64,000 nucleotides of DNA, taken from the NCBI RefSeq assembly GCF_002093745.1, contig NZ_MTSB01000007.1:62001-126000 (forward strand), read 5' to 3'. Below the pieces are notes generated by a model, which saw only the letters and a list, made by a program, of their open reading frames with translations, did no database searches and was not told where the DNA came from. Both the position numbers and the translations under genes were made by a program. The stretch comes from Pseudomonas graminis (GTDB lineage Bacteria; Pseudomonadota; Gammaproteobacteria; Pseudomonadales; Pseudomonadaceae). Below, in pieces: positions 39,483 to 48,028 of the stretch; position 1 is the first letter of the stretch, and each line of letters starts with the position of its first letter.

Positions 39483-40316
39483 ATGACCATTATCGCCAGT
39501 TTGTTGAGAAGCACCGAGCTTCCCGAATCACCGACTGCACGGCTCGATATCGAGTTGTTGCTTGCGGCTGCCCTGGGCAAGCCGCGCAGTTTTCTGCACA
39601 CATGGCCCGAGCGCATTGTCAGCACCGAAGCGGCACTGGCGTTTGCGGGTTACCTGGCGCGGCGACGCGCAGGTGAGCCGGTGGCGTACATTCTCGGTCA
39701 GCAAGGGTTCTGGAAGCTTGATCTGGAAGTCGCGCCGCACACCTTGATCCCGCGCCCCGAGACTGAAATGCTGGTCGAAGCGGCATTGGAGCTGGTGCCT
39801 GCCTTTGCCCCTGCGCAGGTTCTGGATCTGGGCACCGGCACTGGCGCGATTGCGCTTGCCCTGGCCAACGAGCGTCAGCACTGGAAGGTCACGGCGGTTG
39901 ATCGCGTGCCTGATGCGGTCGCGCTGGCCGAACGCAATCGCAAGCGGTTGCAACTGGACAACGCCGAAGTGCTCGACAGCCATTGGTTCAGCGCGCTGGA
40001 AGGGCGGCAGTTCGATTTGATCATCAGTAACCCGCCGTACATTGCCGATGCTGACCCGCATCTGGCCGCCGGTGATGTGCGTTTCGAACCCAGCAGTGCG
40101 CTGGTGTCCGGTTCCGACGGGCTCGATGACTTGCGTGAGATCATCAAACAGGCCCCGGCGCATCTCAATGCGGACGGCTGGTTGCTGCTGGAGCACGGCT
40201 ACGACCAGGGTCCTGCGGTGCGCGAATTGCTGATTCGTGAGGGCTTCGAGCGCATCCAGACCCGCCGTGATCTGGGCGAGCACGAGCGCATCACATTCGG
40301 CTGCAAGCCGTGCTGA
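39483..40316 (+). CDS. prmC: Release factor glutamine methyltransferase
   Basis: A 277-residue SAM-dependent methyltransferase. It has the SAM motif LDLGTGTGAIALALA and the NPPY catalytic motif in SNPPYIADADPH. It N5-methylates the GGQ glutamine of release factors 1 and 2. It begins at the base after the prfA stop and overlaps moeB by 7 bp. Confidence 0.97.
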   Translation: MTIIASLLRSTELPESPTARLDIELLLAAALGKPRSFLHTWPERIVSTEAALAFAGYLARRRAGEPVAYILGQQGFWKLDLEVAPHTLIPRPETEMLVEAALELVPAFAPAQVLDLGTGTGAIALALANERQHWKVTAVDRVPDAVALAERNRKRLQLDNAEVLDSHWFSALEGRQFDLIISNPPYIADADPHLAAGDVRFEPSSALVSGSDGLDDLREIIKQAPAHLNADGWLLLEHGYDQGPAVRELLIREGFERIQTRRDLGEHERITFGCKPC

Positions 40317-41080
40317 GTGATCAGGAGCTGCTGCGCTATAGCCGGCAGATTCTATTGCAGCCTGTTGATATCGACGGTCAGTTGCGGCTCAAACACAGTC
40401 GCGCGCTGATCGTGGGGGTCGGCGGACTTGGTTCGCCGGTCGCCCTCTATCTGGCTGCGGCAGGCGTGGGTGAGCTGCATCTGGCAGACTACGACCATGT
40501 CGACCTGACGAACCTGCAACGCCAGATCATTCATGACACTCAGAGCATCGGGCTGGCCAAGGTTGATTCGGCCCTGGCGCGGCTCGCTGCGATCAACCCG
40601 GAAATAAAACTGATTGCTCATCGTGCGGCGCTTGATGTCGATTCATTGAGTGTGGCGGTGCAGGCAGTCGATCTGGTGCTCGACTGTTCGGATAATTTCG
40701 CCACCCGCGAAGCGGTCAATGCCGCCTGCTTCGCGGCGGGCAAGCCGCTGGTCAGCGGCGCAGCGATTCGGCTGGAAGGTCAGTTATCGGTGTTTGACCC
40801 GCGTCGCGCCGAAAGCCCCTGTTATCACTGCCTGTATGGCCACGGCAGCGAAGCGGAACTGACCTGCAGCGAAGCGGGCGTGATCGGGCCGCTGGTGGGC
40901 CTGGTGGGCAGTCTGCAGGCGCTTGAAGCCCTGAAACTGCTGGCCGGGTTTGGCGAGCCTATGGTCGGGCGGCTGCTGCTGATCGATGCCCTCACCAGCC
41001 GTTTTCGTGAGTTGAAAGTCAGGCGTGATCCGGCCTGTGCCGTGTGCGGTCCAGCGAGCGGGCAGGGCGAGCATGCCTGA
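40310..41080 (+). CDS. moeB: Molybdopterin-synthase adenylyltransferase (MoeB/ThiF family)
   Basis: A 256-residue E1-like enzyme. It has the nucleotide-binding [18 protein letters not shown], zinc cysteine pairs CYHC and CAVC, and [19 protein letters not shown]. It adenylates the C-terminus of the sulfur-carrier MoaD (or a ThiS-like partner). The start at 40310 is GTG and lies within the end of prmC; its stop overlaps murI by 8 bp. Confidence 0.92.
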   Translation: MLSDQELLRYSRQILLQPVDIDGQLRLKHSRALIVGVGGLGSPVALYLAAAGVGELHLADYDHVDLTNLQRQIIHDTQSIGLAKVDSALARLAAINPEIKLIAHRAALDVDSLSVAVQAVDLVLDCSDNFATREAVNAACFAAGKPLVSGAAIRLEGQLSVFDPRRAESPCYHCLYGHGSEAELTCSEAGVIGPLVGLVGSLQALEALKLLAGFGEPMVGRLLLIDALTSRFRELKVRRDPACAVCGPASGQGEHA

Positions 41081-41888
41081 CATTTCGGTGAGCAAGGGTT
41101 GCGATGCGCCGGTAGGCATTTTCGATTCCGGCGTCGGCGGTTTGTCGGTGCTCAATGAAATCCGCCTGGCGTTGCCCGACGAGTCGCTGCTGTATGTGGC
41201 GGATTGCGGGCATATTCCCTACGGTGAGAAAACCCCTGAATTCATCATAGAGCGCTGCCTGACGATTGCCGGTTTTTTCCGCGAGCAAGGTGCCAAGGCG
41301 TTGGTCGTGGCCTGCAATACCGCAACGGCTGCAGGCGTCGCGCACCTGCGTCAACGTTACCCGGACTGGCCGATTGTGGGCATGGAGCCAGCGGTCAAAC
41401 CTGCTGCCGAGGCCACGCGCAGCGGCGTGGTGGGCGTGCTGGCAACGACGGGGACCCTGCAAAGCGCCCGGTTCGCCGCCTTGCTGGACCGGTTTGCCAG
41501 TGACGTACGCGTGGTGACGCAGCCGTGCCCCGGTCTGGTCGAACTGATCGAAACCGGCGATCTGGTCAGCCCGCAGATTCGCCAATTGTTGCAGCACTAC
41601 GTAGAGCCGTTGCTGGCAGCGCAGTGCGACACGATCATTCTGGGCTGCACGCACTATCCCTTTCTCAAGCCTTTGTTGCGGGACATGCTGCCCGAGTCGG
41701 TCACTCTGATTGACACCGGGGCCGCCGTAGCGCGGCAGTTACAGCGACTTTTGTCTCGCTCCGCGCTGCTGGCCAGCGGCCCTGCGCGCGACACCTTGTA
41801 TTGGTCTAGTGACATACCGGACAATTTCAGAAAAATCCTACCTTTTCTGTCGCAAGACTCCTGCAATGTGAGAAGCTTCCGTTTGTAA
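41073..41888 (+). CDS. murI: Glutamate racemase
   Basis: A 271-residue racemase. It has [16 protein letters not shown], the first catalytic cysteine in [10 protein letters not shown] and the second in ILGCTHYPF. It supplies D-glutamate for peptidoglycan. The ATG at 41073 overlaps the moeB stop and starts just before the conserved fold; the in-frame upstream region codes only moeB in another frame. Confidence 0.95.
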   Translation: MPDISVSKGCDAPVGIFDSGVGGLSVLNEIRLALPDESLLYVADCGHIPYGEKTPEFIIERCLTIAGFFREQGAKALVVACNTATAAGVAHLRQRYPDWPIVGMEPAVKPAAEATRSGVVGVLATTGTLQSARFAALLDRFASDVRVVTQPCPGLVELIETGDLVSPQIRQLLQHYVEPLLAAQCDTIILGCTHYPFLKPLLRDMLPESVTLIDTGAAVARQLQRLLSRSALLASGPARDTLYWSSDIPDNFRKILPFLSQDSCNVRSFRL

Positions 41889-42007
41889 AAAAAACGTGAA
41901 AAAAAGCGTTTGGGGGCTGAACTAACCTCGTCTCGCTGGCTTCTATACGTGCGACTGAACGAATTCCAACACTTTCTTACAACTTCATACAATTTAGGAC
42001 GTTTCTC

Positions 42008-42526
42008 ATGAAGAGACTCTTTTGCCTGGCCGTGCTCTCGGCCCTTATGGCAGGCCAGGCTTCACTGGCGCAGGCCGACGGCGTTGAATTTTCGGTTGGG
42101 CAGACCGGCGAGTCCACTATGGCTTATCGCCTGGGTGTGCAATTCGACTGGGACAAGACCTGGTTGCAAAGCGACATTGGCCGTCTGACCGGTTACTGGG
42201 ACGGCGCTTACACGTACTGGGATGGCAAGGACTACAAGGATAACCACAGCCTGTCGTTCTCCCCGGTTCTGGTTTATGAATTCGGCAACGGCAACGTCAA
42301 GCCTTACGTAGAAGCCGGTATCGGCGTCTCGGTGTTTTCGAACACGCAGGTTGAAGATCGCAAGTTCGGTTCAGCGTTCAACTTCGAAGACCGTATCGGT
42401 TTCGGTCTGCGCTTCGCAGGCGGACACGAAGTCGGCATTCGTGCCACTCACTATTCCAACGCCGGTATCAAAGAGCCGAACGACGGTATAGAAAGCTACG
42501 CACTGCACTACAAGATGCCGTTCTGA
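42008..42526 (+). CDS. pagL: Lipid A 3-O-deacylase
   Basis: A 172-residue outer-membrane beta-barrel with a signal peptide cut after AQA (about residue 23). The catalytic residues are visible: His148 and Ser150 in THYSNAG and Glu162, twelve residues after the serine, the same spacing as in P. aeruginosa PagL. It removes the 3-position acyl chain from lipid A, which changes recognition of LPS by hosts. The gene follows murI as in P. aeruginosa (PA4661-PA4662 from memory). Repeats of the family seen at 58734-59100 lie downstream. Confidence 0.93.
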   Translation: MKRLFCLAVLSALMAGQASLAQADGVEFSVGQTGESTMAYRLGVQFDWDKTWLQSDIGRLTGYWDGAYTYWDGKDYKDNHSLSFSPVLVYEFGNGNVKPYVEAGIGVSVFSNTQVEDRKFGSAFNFEDRIGFGLRFAGGHEVGIRATHYSNAGIKEPNDGIESYALHYKMPF

Positions 42527-42539
42527 TACAGCCAGTTGA

Positions 42540-42671
42540 GTCTCGTGCCAATGCTCCGCGTTGGCATGCATTTCGTGATGCTCCGCGTCACATTTCTGCG
42601 CTGCACCGCACGCTCAAAGTCGCGCGCAGCGCGTCCTGAAATGCATCCCCACGCAGCGCGTGGGGACGACA
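42540..42671. repeat. Dispersed extragenic palindromic repeat
   Basis: It contains the stem TGCCAATGCTCCGCGTTGGCA and, at the far end, CCCCACGCAGCGCGTGGGG. The left part is nearly identical to 59034-59060 in the tandem array. It lies between the convergent pagL and the cysteine-cluster gene, as expected for extragenic palindromic elements. Confidence 0.7.
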
Positions 42672-42699
42672 GTGACGAGCGTCAAGCCAGCAACACTGA

Positions 42700-43014
42700 T
42701 CAAAGATAAGCCGTCGCAATCCCTTTGCGTTCATTCAGGCAATCTTCCGCCCCCGCTTCGAATTCGCGACAAATCAACGGCCGACGTTCGTAGATGGTAC
42801 ACATCATGGTGTTGCGATCCAGTGCGGCGCACCATCCGTCGTCCAGCCGTAACATGACTTCGCCACCCCATTCATCGTTATCGATATAACGTTCAGGCAC
42901 ACCGGTGTCGGTGATGAGCATCACTTCCAGTTGGCAGCAACAGGCCGCGCAGGTCGAGCAGGTGACTTCCGTTTCGCCGGGAATCTCTGCGAGCGGAATA
43001 AGCGTGGCGTTCAG
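42700..43014 (-). CDS. YkgJ-type cysteine-cluster protein with CTG start
   Basis: A 104-residue protein with the metal-binding cysteine pattern TCSTCAACC near the N-terminus and later CTIYERRPLICREFE with further cysteines, as in the YkgJ/UPF0153 family (putative Fe- or Zn-binding). No ATG, GTG or TTG lies before the cysteine cluster. A CTG at 43014 is preceded 7 bp upstream by GGGAGA, and it overlaps the TGA of the preceding gene as CTGA, the exact equivalent of the ATGA overlaps in this operon. Translation probably starts there. It is the last gene of the photolyase operon. Confidence 0.85.
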   Translation of the reverse strand: MNATLIPLAEIPGETEVTCSTCAACCCQLEVMLITDTGVPERYIDNDEWGGEVMLRLDDGWCAALDRNTMMCTIYERRPLICREFEAGAEDCLNERKGIATAYL

Positions 43015-43532
43015 GGCGTGTCTCCCGAGTGTCTGGCTGAAGGGCGGGTCGTACGGGCGGCCAGCCATTGAAGCAGGGGGAACACACCCGCCCAGACCAG
43101 CGCCAGCACTGTCATGCTCGGCCACATCCCGAGGGGAAGGTGGACTTGCGCCAGTTGCGAGCCGGCATAGTACGACATCGGGCCGCCAATAGCGCCCAGC
43201 ACGGCGGCTCGCCACCGGGGCTTGGCGGTCCACGCCAGGCAATGATTGAGCGTGGTGCCCATGACGGCCCACAACACGGCCAGCCACAGGGGGAGCAGAT
43301 AACCCTCGACGCCGAAGTCGAAAACCCCGAGCGCCATCAGCGCACTGTCGATCACGACGCCGACCAGCGTCACGGCCAGGATCAGTCGCCCTTCGGCGGC
43401 CCACGAGCTGGTCCACAGAACATGCACGGCCAGTACGCCTACGGCAATCAACAGCCAGTAGCTGTTGCCGCCCAGTACGCAGGCAAACCAGCCAACCTGG
43501 AACAACAGCGCATTGGCGAGTGTTTTAAGCAT
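43011..43532 (-). CDS. DUF2878 membrane protein
   Basis: A 173-residue protein with about five membrane helices and the DUF2878 pattern (NALLFQVGWFACVLGG near the start, LWLAVLWAVMGTTLNHCL in the middle). Function is unknown. Homologues sit beside cfa-like and DUF1365 genes in many proteobacteria. The ATG at 43532 overlaps the end of the cfa-like gene by 8 bp. Confidence 0.88.
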   Translation of the reverse strand: MLKTLANALLFQVGWFACVLGGNSYWLLIAVGVLAVHVLWTSSWAAEGRLILAVTLVGVVIDSALMALGVFDFGVEGYLLPLWLAVLWAVMGTTLNHCLAWTAKPRWRAAVLGAIGGPMSYYAGSQLAQVHLPLGMWPSMTVLALVWAGVFPLLQWLAARTTRPSARHSGDTP

Positions 43533-44793
43533 TGAAGCGACCCAGCAGTGGTTCGCGCAGTGCCTCCGGTTTGGCCAGCAACAATTGCGCGGTGCCGATC
43601 GTTCGCTCCAGAAAGCCACCCTCGCAATAACACAGGTAGAACTCCCAGAGGCGCAGGAAGTATTCGTCGTAACCCAGTTCGGTCAGTTTGCCGTGCGCGT
43701 GTTTGAAGTTGTCGTGCCACAGGCGCAACGTGCGCGCGTAGTGCAGGCCGAAGTCTTCCATGTGCAACAGGTTCATGTCGGTGTCGCTGCCGACGATGTC
43801 GAGCATCTTCGCCACCGAAGGCAGGGCGCCACCGGGGAAGATATAGCGCTGAATGAAGTCCACGTTACGTTTGGCCTGCGCGTAACGCTGCTCGCGAATG
43901 GTGATCGCCTGCAGCAACATCATGCCGTTGCTCTTGAGCAGGTTCGCACACTGTTTGAAGTAGGTCGGCAGAAAACGATGACCGACCGCTTCGATCATTT
44001 CGATGGACACCAGCTTGTCGTATTCACCGGTCAGGTCGCGGTAGTCGGTCAGCAGCAGCGTGACGCGATCCTGCAAGCCCAGCTTGATCAACTGTTGCTC
44101 GGTGTAAGCGAACTGTTCCCTGGACAGCGTCGTGGTGGTCACACGGCAGCCATAATGCTGCGCCGCGTAAATGGCCATGCTGCCCCAGCCGGTGCCGATT
44201 TCCAGCAAGTGATCGTCGGGTTTCAGGGCCAGCTTCTGGCAGATGCGCTCCAGCTTGTTCAACTGGGCCTGTTCCAGCGTGTCGTTGTCGTCGAGAAACT
44301 GCGCTGCCGAATACATCATCGTCGGGTCGAGAAACTGCTCGAACAACGTGTTGCCCAGGTCGTAATGGGCCGCAATATTCTTCTGTGAGCCTTTGCGGGT
44401 GTTGCGATTGAGCCAGTGCAGCCCGTGAATCAGTGGCCGGGCCAGACGCGCCATGCCGCCTTCCATCGCATCCAGCACATCGAGATTGCTGACGAACACC
44501 CGAACCACAGCGGTGAGGTCCGGCGTGGTCCAGTAGCCGTGGATAAAGGCCTCACCTGCGCCGATGGAGCCGGTGCTGGCGATCATGCCCCAGGCCGCGG
44601 AATCCAGAATATGCACTTCGGCCTGAATCAGCGCGCCCGTCTTGCCGAACACATGGCGCTCACCCCGTTCAATGACCACCAACTGGCCATTGCGCAGGCT
44701 GGCGAGCTGACGTAACACGCCGCGTCGCAGAATGTTTGCCGTCAGACCATTGGTACCCAGATTGGCAGAAAAACTACTGCTACTGCTTTTCAT
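43525..44793 (-). CDS. Cyclopropane-fatty-acyl-phospholipid synthase family methyltransferase
   Basis: A 422-residue SAM-dependent methyltransferase. It has LEIGTGWGSMAIYAAQH, then TTTLSREQFAYTEQ, and YIFPGGALPS near the end. It acts on unsaturated chains of membrane phospholipids. Beside photolyase, FAD oxidoreductase and DUF1365 genes it may be the UfaM-type enzyme, which makes 11-methyl fatty acids (furan fatty acid precursors that quench singlet oxygen), rather than the stationary-phase cyclopropane synthase. That choice is inference. The start at 44793 overlaps the DUF1365 gene by 14 bp. Confidence 0.9.
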   Translation of the reverse strand: MKSSSSSFSANLGTNGLTANILRRGVLRQLASLRNGQLVVIERGERHVFGKTGALIQAEVHILDSAAWGMIASTGSIGAGEAFIHGYWTTPDLTAVVRVFVSNLDVLDAMEGGMARLARPLIHGLHWLNRNTRKGSQKNIAAHYDLGNTLFEQFLDPTMMYSAAQFLDDNDTLEQAQLNKLERICQKLALKPDDHLLEIGTGWGSMAIYAAQHYGCRVTTTTLSREQFAYTEQQLIKLGLQDRVTLLLTDYRDLTGEYDKLVSIEMIEAVGHRFLPTYFKQCANLLKSNGMMLLQAITIREQRYAQAKRNVDFIQRYIFPGGALPSVAKMLDIVGSDTDMNLLHMEDFGLHYARTLRLWHDNFKHAHGKLTELGYDEYFLRLWEFYLCYCEGGFLERTIGTAQLLLAKPEALREPLLGRFNA

Positions 44794-45580
44794 GGCGTTG
44801 ATCCTTGGATTGCGCGGCGGCTGCACGGTATTCGCCGTCGGCGGCCTGATGAGAAAAAATGGGAATGCGCTTTACGAGCAAGCGCATCGCCTGCCAATAA
44901 ATCGCCAGACAGGTTTTTGCAGTCATCCACGGATACGTGATCAGGTAGCGGTGCAGCGTCTGGCGGCTGAGGTTCTCGCGTGTGAGGTTGAGCGTCGCGT
45001 CGAACATCTTCAGCTCGCCTTGCCAGTCAGCCATGTGGACACCGATCCGCTCGGCGGGCTGGCTGAAACTCATGCGGTATTCGAGATCTCGCGGCAGGAA
45101 CGGGGACACATGAAAGGCTTTGGCCACGGCAAAGTATTGATGGCCGGTTTCATTGGCAGGCAGGACGTAACTGTAGCGCTCGCCCCAGGGCGTGTTGGTG
45201 ACTTCGCACAGAATCGCCGCCAGCGTCCCGTCCGCCTCGTGGCAGTAGAAGAAACTGACCGGGTTGAATGACAGGCCCCAACTGCGCGCCTGAGTCAGCA
45301 GGCAGACACGACCCGACGGCGTGCGTCCCAACGCGTTGCCGACCCGCTCGCGCACGGCGTCTATCAGCGGCGTGCCCTTCCCGGTCAGTTCTGGCAGGTA
45401 GTCGCGTTCCCGAAACGAGAACGGCGCGAAGCGCTTGCGCCCCGCCAGCGGTGAAAGCCCCAGCACGGTGTCCTGTTCGTCCAGATCCAGATAGAGCAGA
45501 CCTATCCGGTAGGTAAACTCATGGGAGCGGGGCGAAAACCGCCGGTGGCTGATCCAGCCACTGTAGAGCGCGCTGTTCAC
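44780..45580 (-). CDS. DUF1365 family protein
   Basis: A 266-residue protein with the DUF1365 pattern: LYSGWISHRRFSPRSHEF at the start, FNPVSFFYCHE, and KAFHVSPFLPRDLEYRM. No reaction is known to me. It is nearly always found with a FAD oxidoreductase and a cfa-like methyltransferase, as here, so a role in modifying membrane fatty acids is likely. It overlaps both neighbours. Confidence 0.9.
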   Translation of the reverse strand: MNSALYSGWISHRRFSPRSHEFTYRIGLLYLDLDEQDTVLGLSPLAGRKRFAPFSFRERDYLPELTGKGTPLIDAVRERVGNALGRTPSGRVCLLTQARSWGLSFNPVSFFYCHEADGTLAAILCEVTNTPWGERYSYVLPANETGHQYFAVAKAFHVSPFLPRDLEYRMSFSQPAERIGVHMADWQGELKMFDATLNLTRENLSRQTLHRYLITYPWMTAKTCLAIYWQAMRLLVKRIPIFSHQAADGEYRAAAAQSKDQRHEKQ

Positions 45581-46824
45581 AGCGATTCACCAAAGGCTTC
45601 GGCCACTCGCAACCCGCTGACCACGCCGTCTTCATGAAAACCGTTTGCCCAATAAGCGCCGCAATACCAGGTGTGGCTGACGCCGCTGATGTCCTGCCAG
45701 CGCGCCTGTGCCGCGATGGCCTCAAGGCTGTATTGCGGGTGCGCGTACTGATAGCGGCCGAGTATTTTTGTCGGGTCGATGGCCGCCGTCTGGTTCAGGC
45801 TGACGCAGAACGTGGTATCGCTCTCGATGCCTTGCAGGATGTTCATGTCATACGTGACAGCCGCCAACTGCTGTTCGCCGCCGCCAAGACGGTAATTCCA
45901 GCTGGCCCAGGCCAGGCGACGGTCTGGCAACAGGCGGGTATCGGTGTGCAGCACCACATCGTTCTCGGCATAGCGCAAGGCGCCGAGAATCGACTGTTCG
46001 GCGCTGGACGGATCACTCAGCAGGGCCAGCGCCTGATCGCTGTGGCAGGCGAACACCACCTTGTCGAAACGCTCGCTGCCTTGGGCGCTGTGTACGGTCA
46101 CCCCGTCACTGTCGCGCTCTACGCGACTGACCGGGCATGACAGGCGGATACGGTCCCGGAAGGATGCCGTCAGCGGTTCGATATAGCTACGGGACCCGCC
46201 TTCGATCACGCACCACTGCGGTCGGTGTGTCACCGACAGCAAACCGTGGTTTTTGAAGAAGCGCACGAAGAATTGCAGCGGGAAACCGAGCATGTCAGCC
46301 AGTGACATTGACCAGATCGCGGCGCCCATCGGCACGATGTAATGATCGATGAAGCGCTGGCCGTAGCCGCCGTTCTTCAGGTAATCGCCCAGTGTGGTGT
46401 CTGCCGCAATGCGCTGGTTTTCAAGGTCGTCTACCGATTGACGGTTGAAACGCAGAATGTCGCGCAGCATGCCCCAGAACCGTGGCGACAACAGGTTGCT
46501 GCGCTGGGCAAACAGGCTGTTGAGGTTGTTGCCGTTATATTCCACACCCGTGCGCGGATCGTGGACAGAGAAACTCATTTCGGCGGGCTTGAAACCGACG
46601 CCCAATTGCCCGAGCAGGCGAATGAAGTTCGGGTAGGTCCAGTCGTTGAAGACAATGAAACCGGTGTCGATGGCATAGGAGCGGCTTTCGACCTGCACGT
46701 CGACCGTGTGGGTGTGCCCGCCAATCCAGTCGGAAGACTCGAACACCGTCACTTCGTGAGCGCGATTGAGCAGGTAGGCACTGGTCAACCCGGCGATGCC
46801 GCTGCCGATGACTGCGATTTTCAT
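45577..46824 (-). CDS. FAD-dependent amine-oxidase-fold oxidoreductase
   Basis: A 415-residue flavoprotein. It starts with the dinucleotide-binding IAVIGSGIAGLTSAYLL, then ESSDWIGGHTHTVDV, with the C-terminal WYCGAYWANGFHEDG flavin-binding segment. Relatives in cfa-DUF1365 clusters are annotated as NAD/FAD-binding proteins and may desaturate or oxidise lipid chains. Overlaps of 4 bp on both sides tie it to the SDR and DUF1365 genes. Confidence 0.9.
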   Translation of the reverse strand: MKIAVIGSGIAGLTSAYLLNRAHEVTVFESSDWIGGHTHTVDVQVESRSYAIDTGFIVFNDWTYPNFIRLLGQLGVGFKPAEMSFSVHDPRTGVEYNGNNLNSLFAQRSNLLSPRFWGMLRDILRFNRQSVDDLENQRIAADTTLGDYLKNGGYGQRFIDHYIVPMGAAIWSMSLADMLGFPLQFFVRFFKNHGLLSVTHRPQWCVIEGGSRSYIEPLTASFRDRIRLSCPVSRVERDSDGVTVHSAQGSERFDKVVFACHSDQALALLSDPSSAEQSILGALRYAENDVVLHTDTRLLPDRRLAWASWNYRLGGGEQQLAAVTYDMNILQGIESDTTFCVSLNQTAAIDPTKILGRYQYAHPQYSLEAIAAQARWQDISGVSHTWYCGAYWANGFHEDGVVSGLRVAEAFGESL

Positions 46825-47609
46825 TGAGTGTCCTTATGGCCTGTCTCGCTGCGGGCCATGCGTTTGCCGAGGGCGAATCTGAGACGCGCCGGAAGCAGGG
46901 CCAGCAGTTTCATGCTGAGGATGAACGCCATGGGAAAGTCGATTTCAAGCGGTCGCCGTCCGCGCTTGAGGCGGTCGGCGATGTACCTGGCCGCTTTATT
47001 GACCGGCCAGCGCATAGGCATCGGGAAATCGTTTTTTTGCGTCAGCGGAGTGTCGACAAAGCCAGGGCTGACAATCGTGACGTCGATATTTTCACTGGCC
47101 AGATCGATGCGCAACGCTTCGTACAAGTAGCGCAGGCCGGCCTTTGAAGCGCCGTAGGCTTCGGCCCGCGGCAGCGCGAGGAACGTGACCGCGCTGGCGA
47201 CACCCACCAGATGGGGCTGGTTGCCCTTGCGCAACAGAGGCAGCGCCTCCTCAATGCAATAACTGCTGGCGAGCAGGTTGGTGCGCACGACGCGCTCGAC
47301 CATCGCGGCCTCGAAATGACGGGCGTCGATGTATTCGCACGTGCCGGCATTGAAAATCGCCGTATCCAGCGCGCCCCATTCCTGAGTGATACGGTCGGCC
47401 ATCGCCTTCACTTGCAAACCGTCGGTGATGTCGCCAGTGACCAGCAAGACCTGCTGTGGATAGACCGTCGCCAGATTCTGTAAAGGCTCCAGCGTTCTTG
47501 CCGTCAATGCCAGTCGATGCCCGGCGTCGAGCAATTCCTTGGCCAGCGCCAGCCCTATGCCGCTGCTTGCGCCAGTCAACCAGATGCGTCGTGCAACAGA
47601 AGTGCTCAT
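46821..47609 (-). CDS. Short-chain dehydrogenase/reductase
   Basis: A 262-residue classical SDR. It has WLTGASSGIGLALAKEL, the structural FNAGTCEY, and the catalytic YGASKAGLRYL. It uses NAD(P)H to reduce a carbonyl; the substrate is unknown. The ATG at 47609 has AGAGG upstream and overlaps the NTF2-like stop by 4 bp. Confidence 0.92.
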   Translation of the reverse strand: MSTSVARRIWLTGASSGIGLALAKELLDAGHRLALTARTLEPLQNLATVYPQQVLLVTGDITDGLQVKAMADRITQEWGALDTAIFNAGTCEYIDARHFEAAMVERVVRTNLLASSYCIEEALPLLRKGNQPHLVGVASAVTFLALPRAEAYGASKAGLRYLYEALRIDLASENIDVTIVSPGFVDTPLTQKNDFPMPMRWPVNKAARYIADRLKRGRRPLEIDFPMAFILSMKLLALLPARLRFALGKRMARSETGHKDTQ

Positions 47610-48028
47610 CCCAACCTCTTCTTCAACCAATTGATCACTCGGCCCATCACGGGAAGGTGTTCGTAGAGCAATGCGCCAGCATCGAAGTAGTCGCGATGGC
47701 GGTAGACCTTGTCGCGCCATTTCAGGTGCGAACAGCCCTCGACCTTTATCGTTCTGCCACCGGCCAGTCGCGGGTGCGAATAGCTCATGGTCCAGACCAG
47801 GTAGCCCTCTCCCGGGCGGACTTCATCGAACGCATGGAAGTCGAAATTCAGGTCATGGACGTTGGCATACAACTGGGCGAAATAACGCTGCATCGCGTCA
47901 AGGCCATGAATATCGTGCATCGGGTCGCTGAATGACACGTCCTCGCTGTAAAGCTCGGCCACCCGCTCAAGGTTGTCCTTGTTCAGGGCGGCAAAGCCTT
48001 GGGCGAAGCTATGCAGGAACTCAGCCAT
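47606..48028 (-). CDS. NTF2/SnoaL-like protein
   Basis: A 140-residue protein with the NTF2-like cone fold pattern: an N-terminal helix, VAELYSEDVSFSDPMHDIHG, and strands ending in HLKWRDKVYRHRDYFD. Such proteins are small enzymes or binding proteins for hydrophobic ligands. The gene is translationally linked to photolyase (8-bp overlap) and SDR (4-bp overlap). Confidence 0.88.
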   Translation of the reverse strand: MAEFLHSFAQGFAALNKDNLERVAELYSEDVSFSDPMHDIHGLDAMQRYFAQLYANVHDLNFDFHAFDEVRPGEGYLVWTMSYSHPRLAGGRTIKVEGCSHLKWRDKVYRHRDYFDAGALLYEHLPVMGRVINWLKKRLG

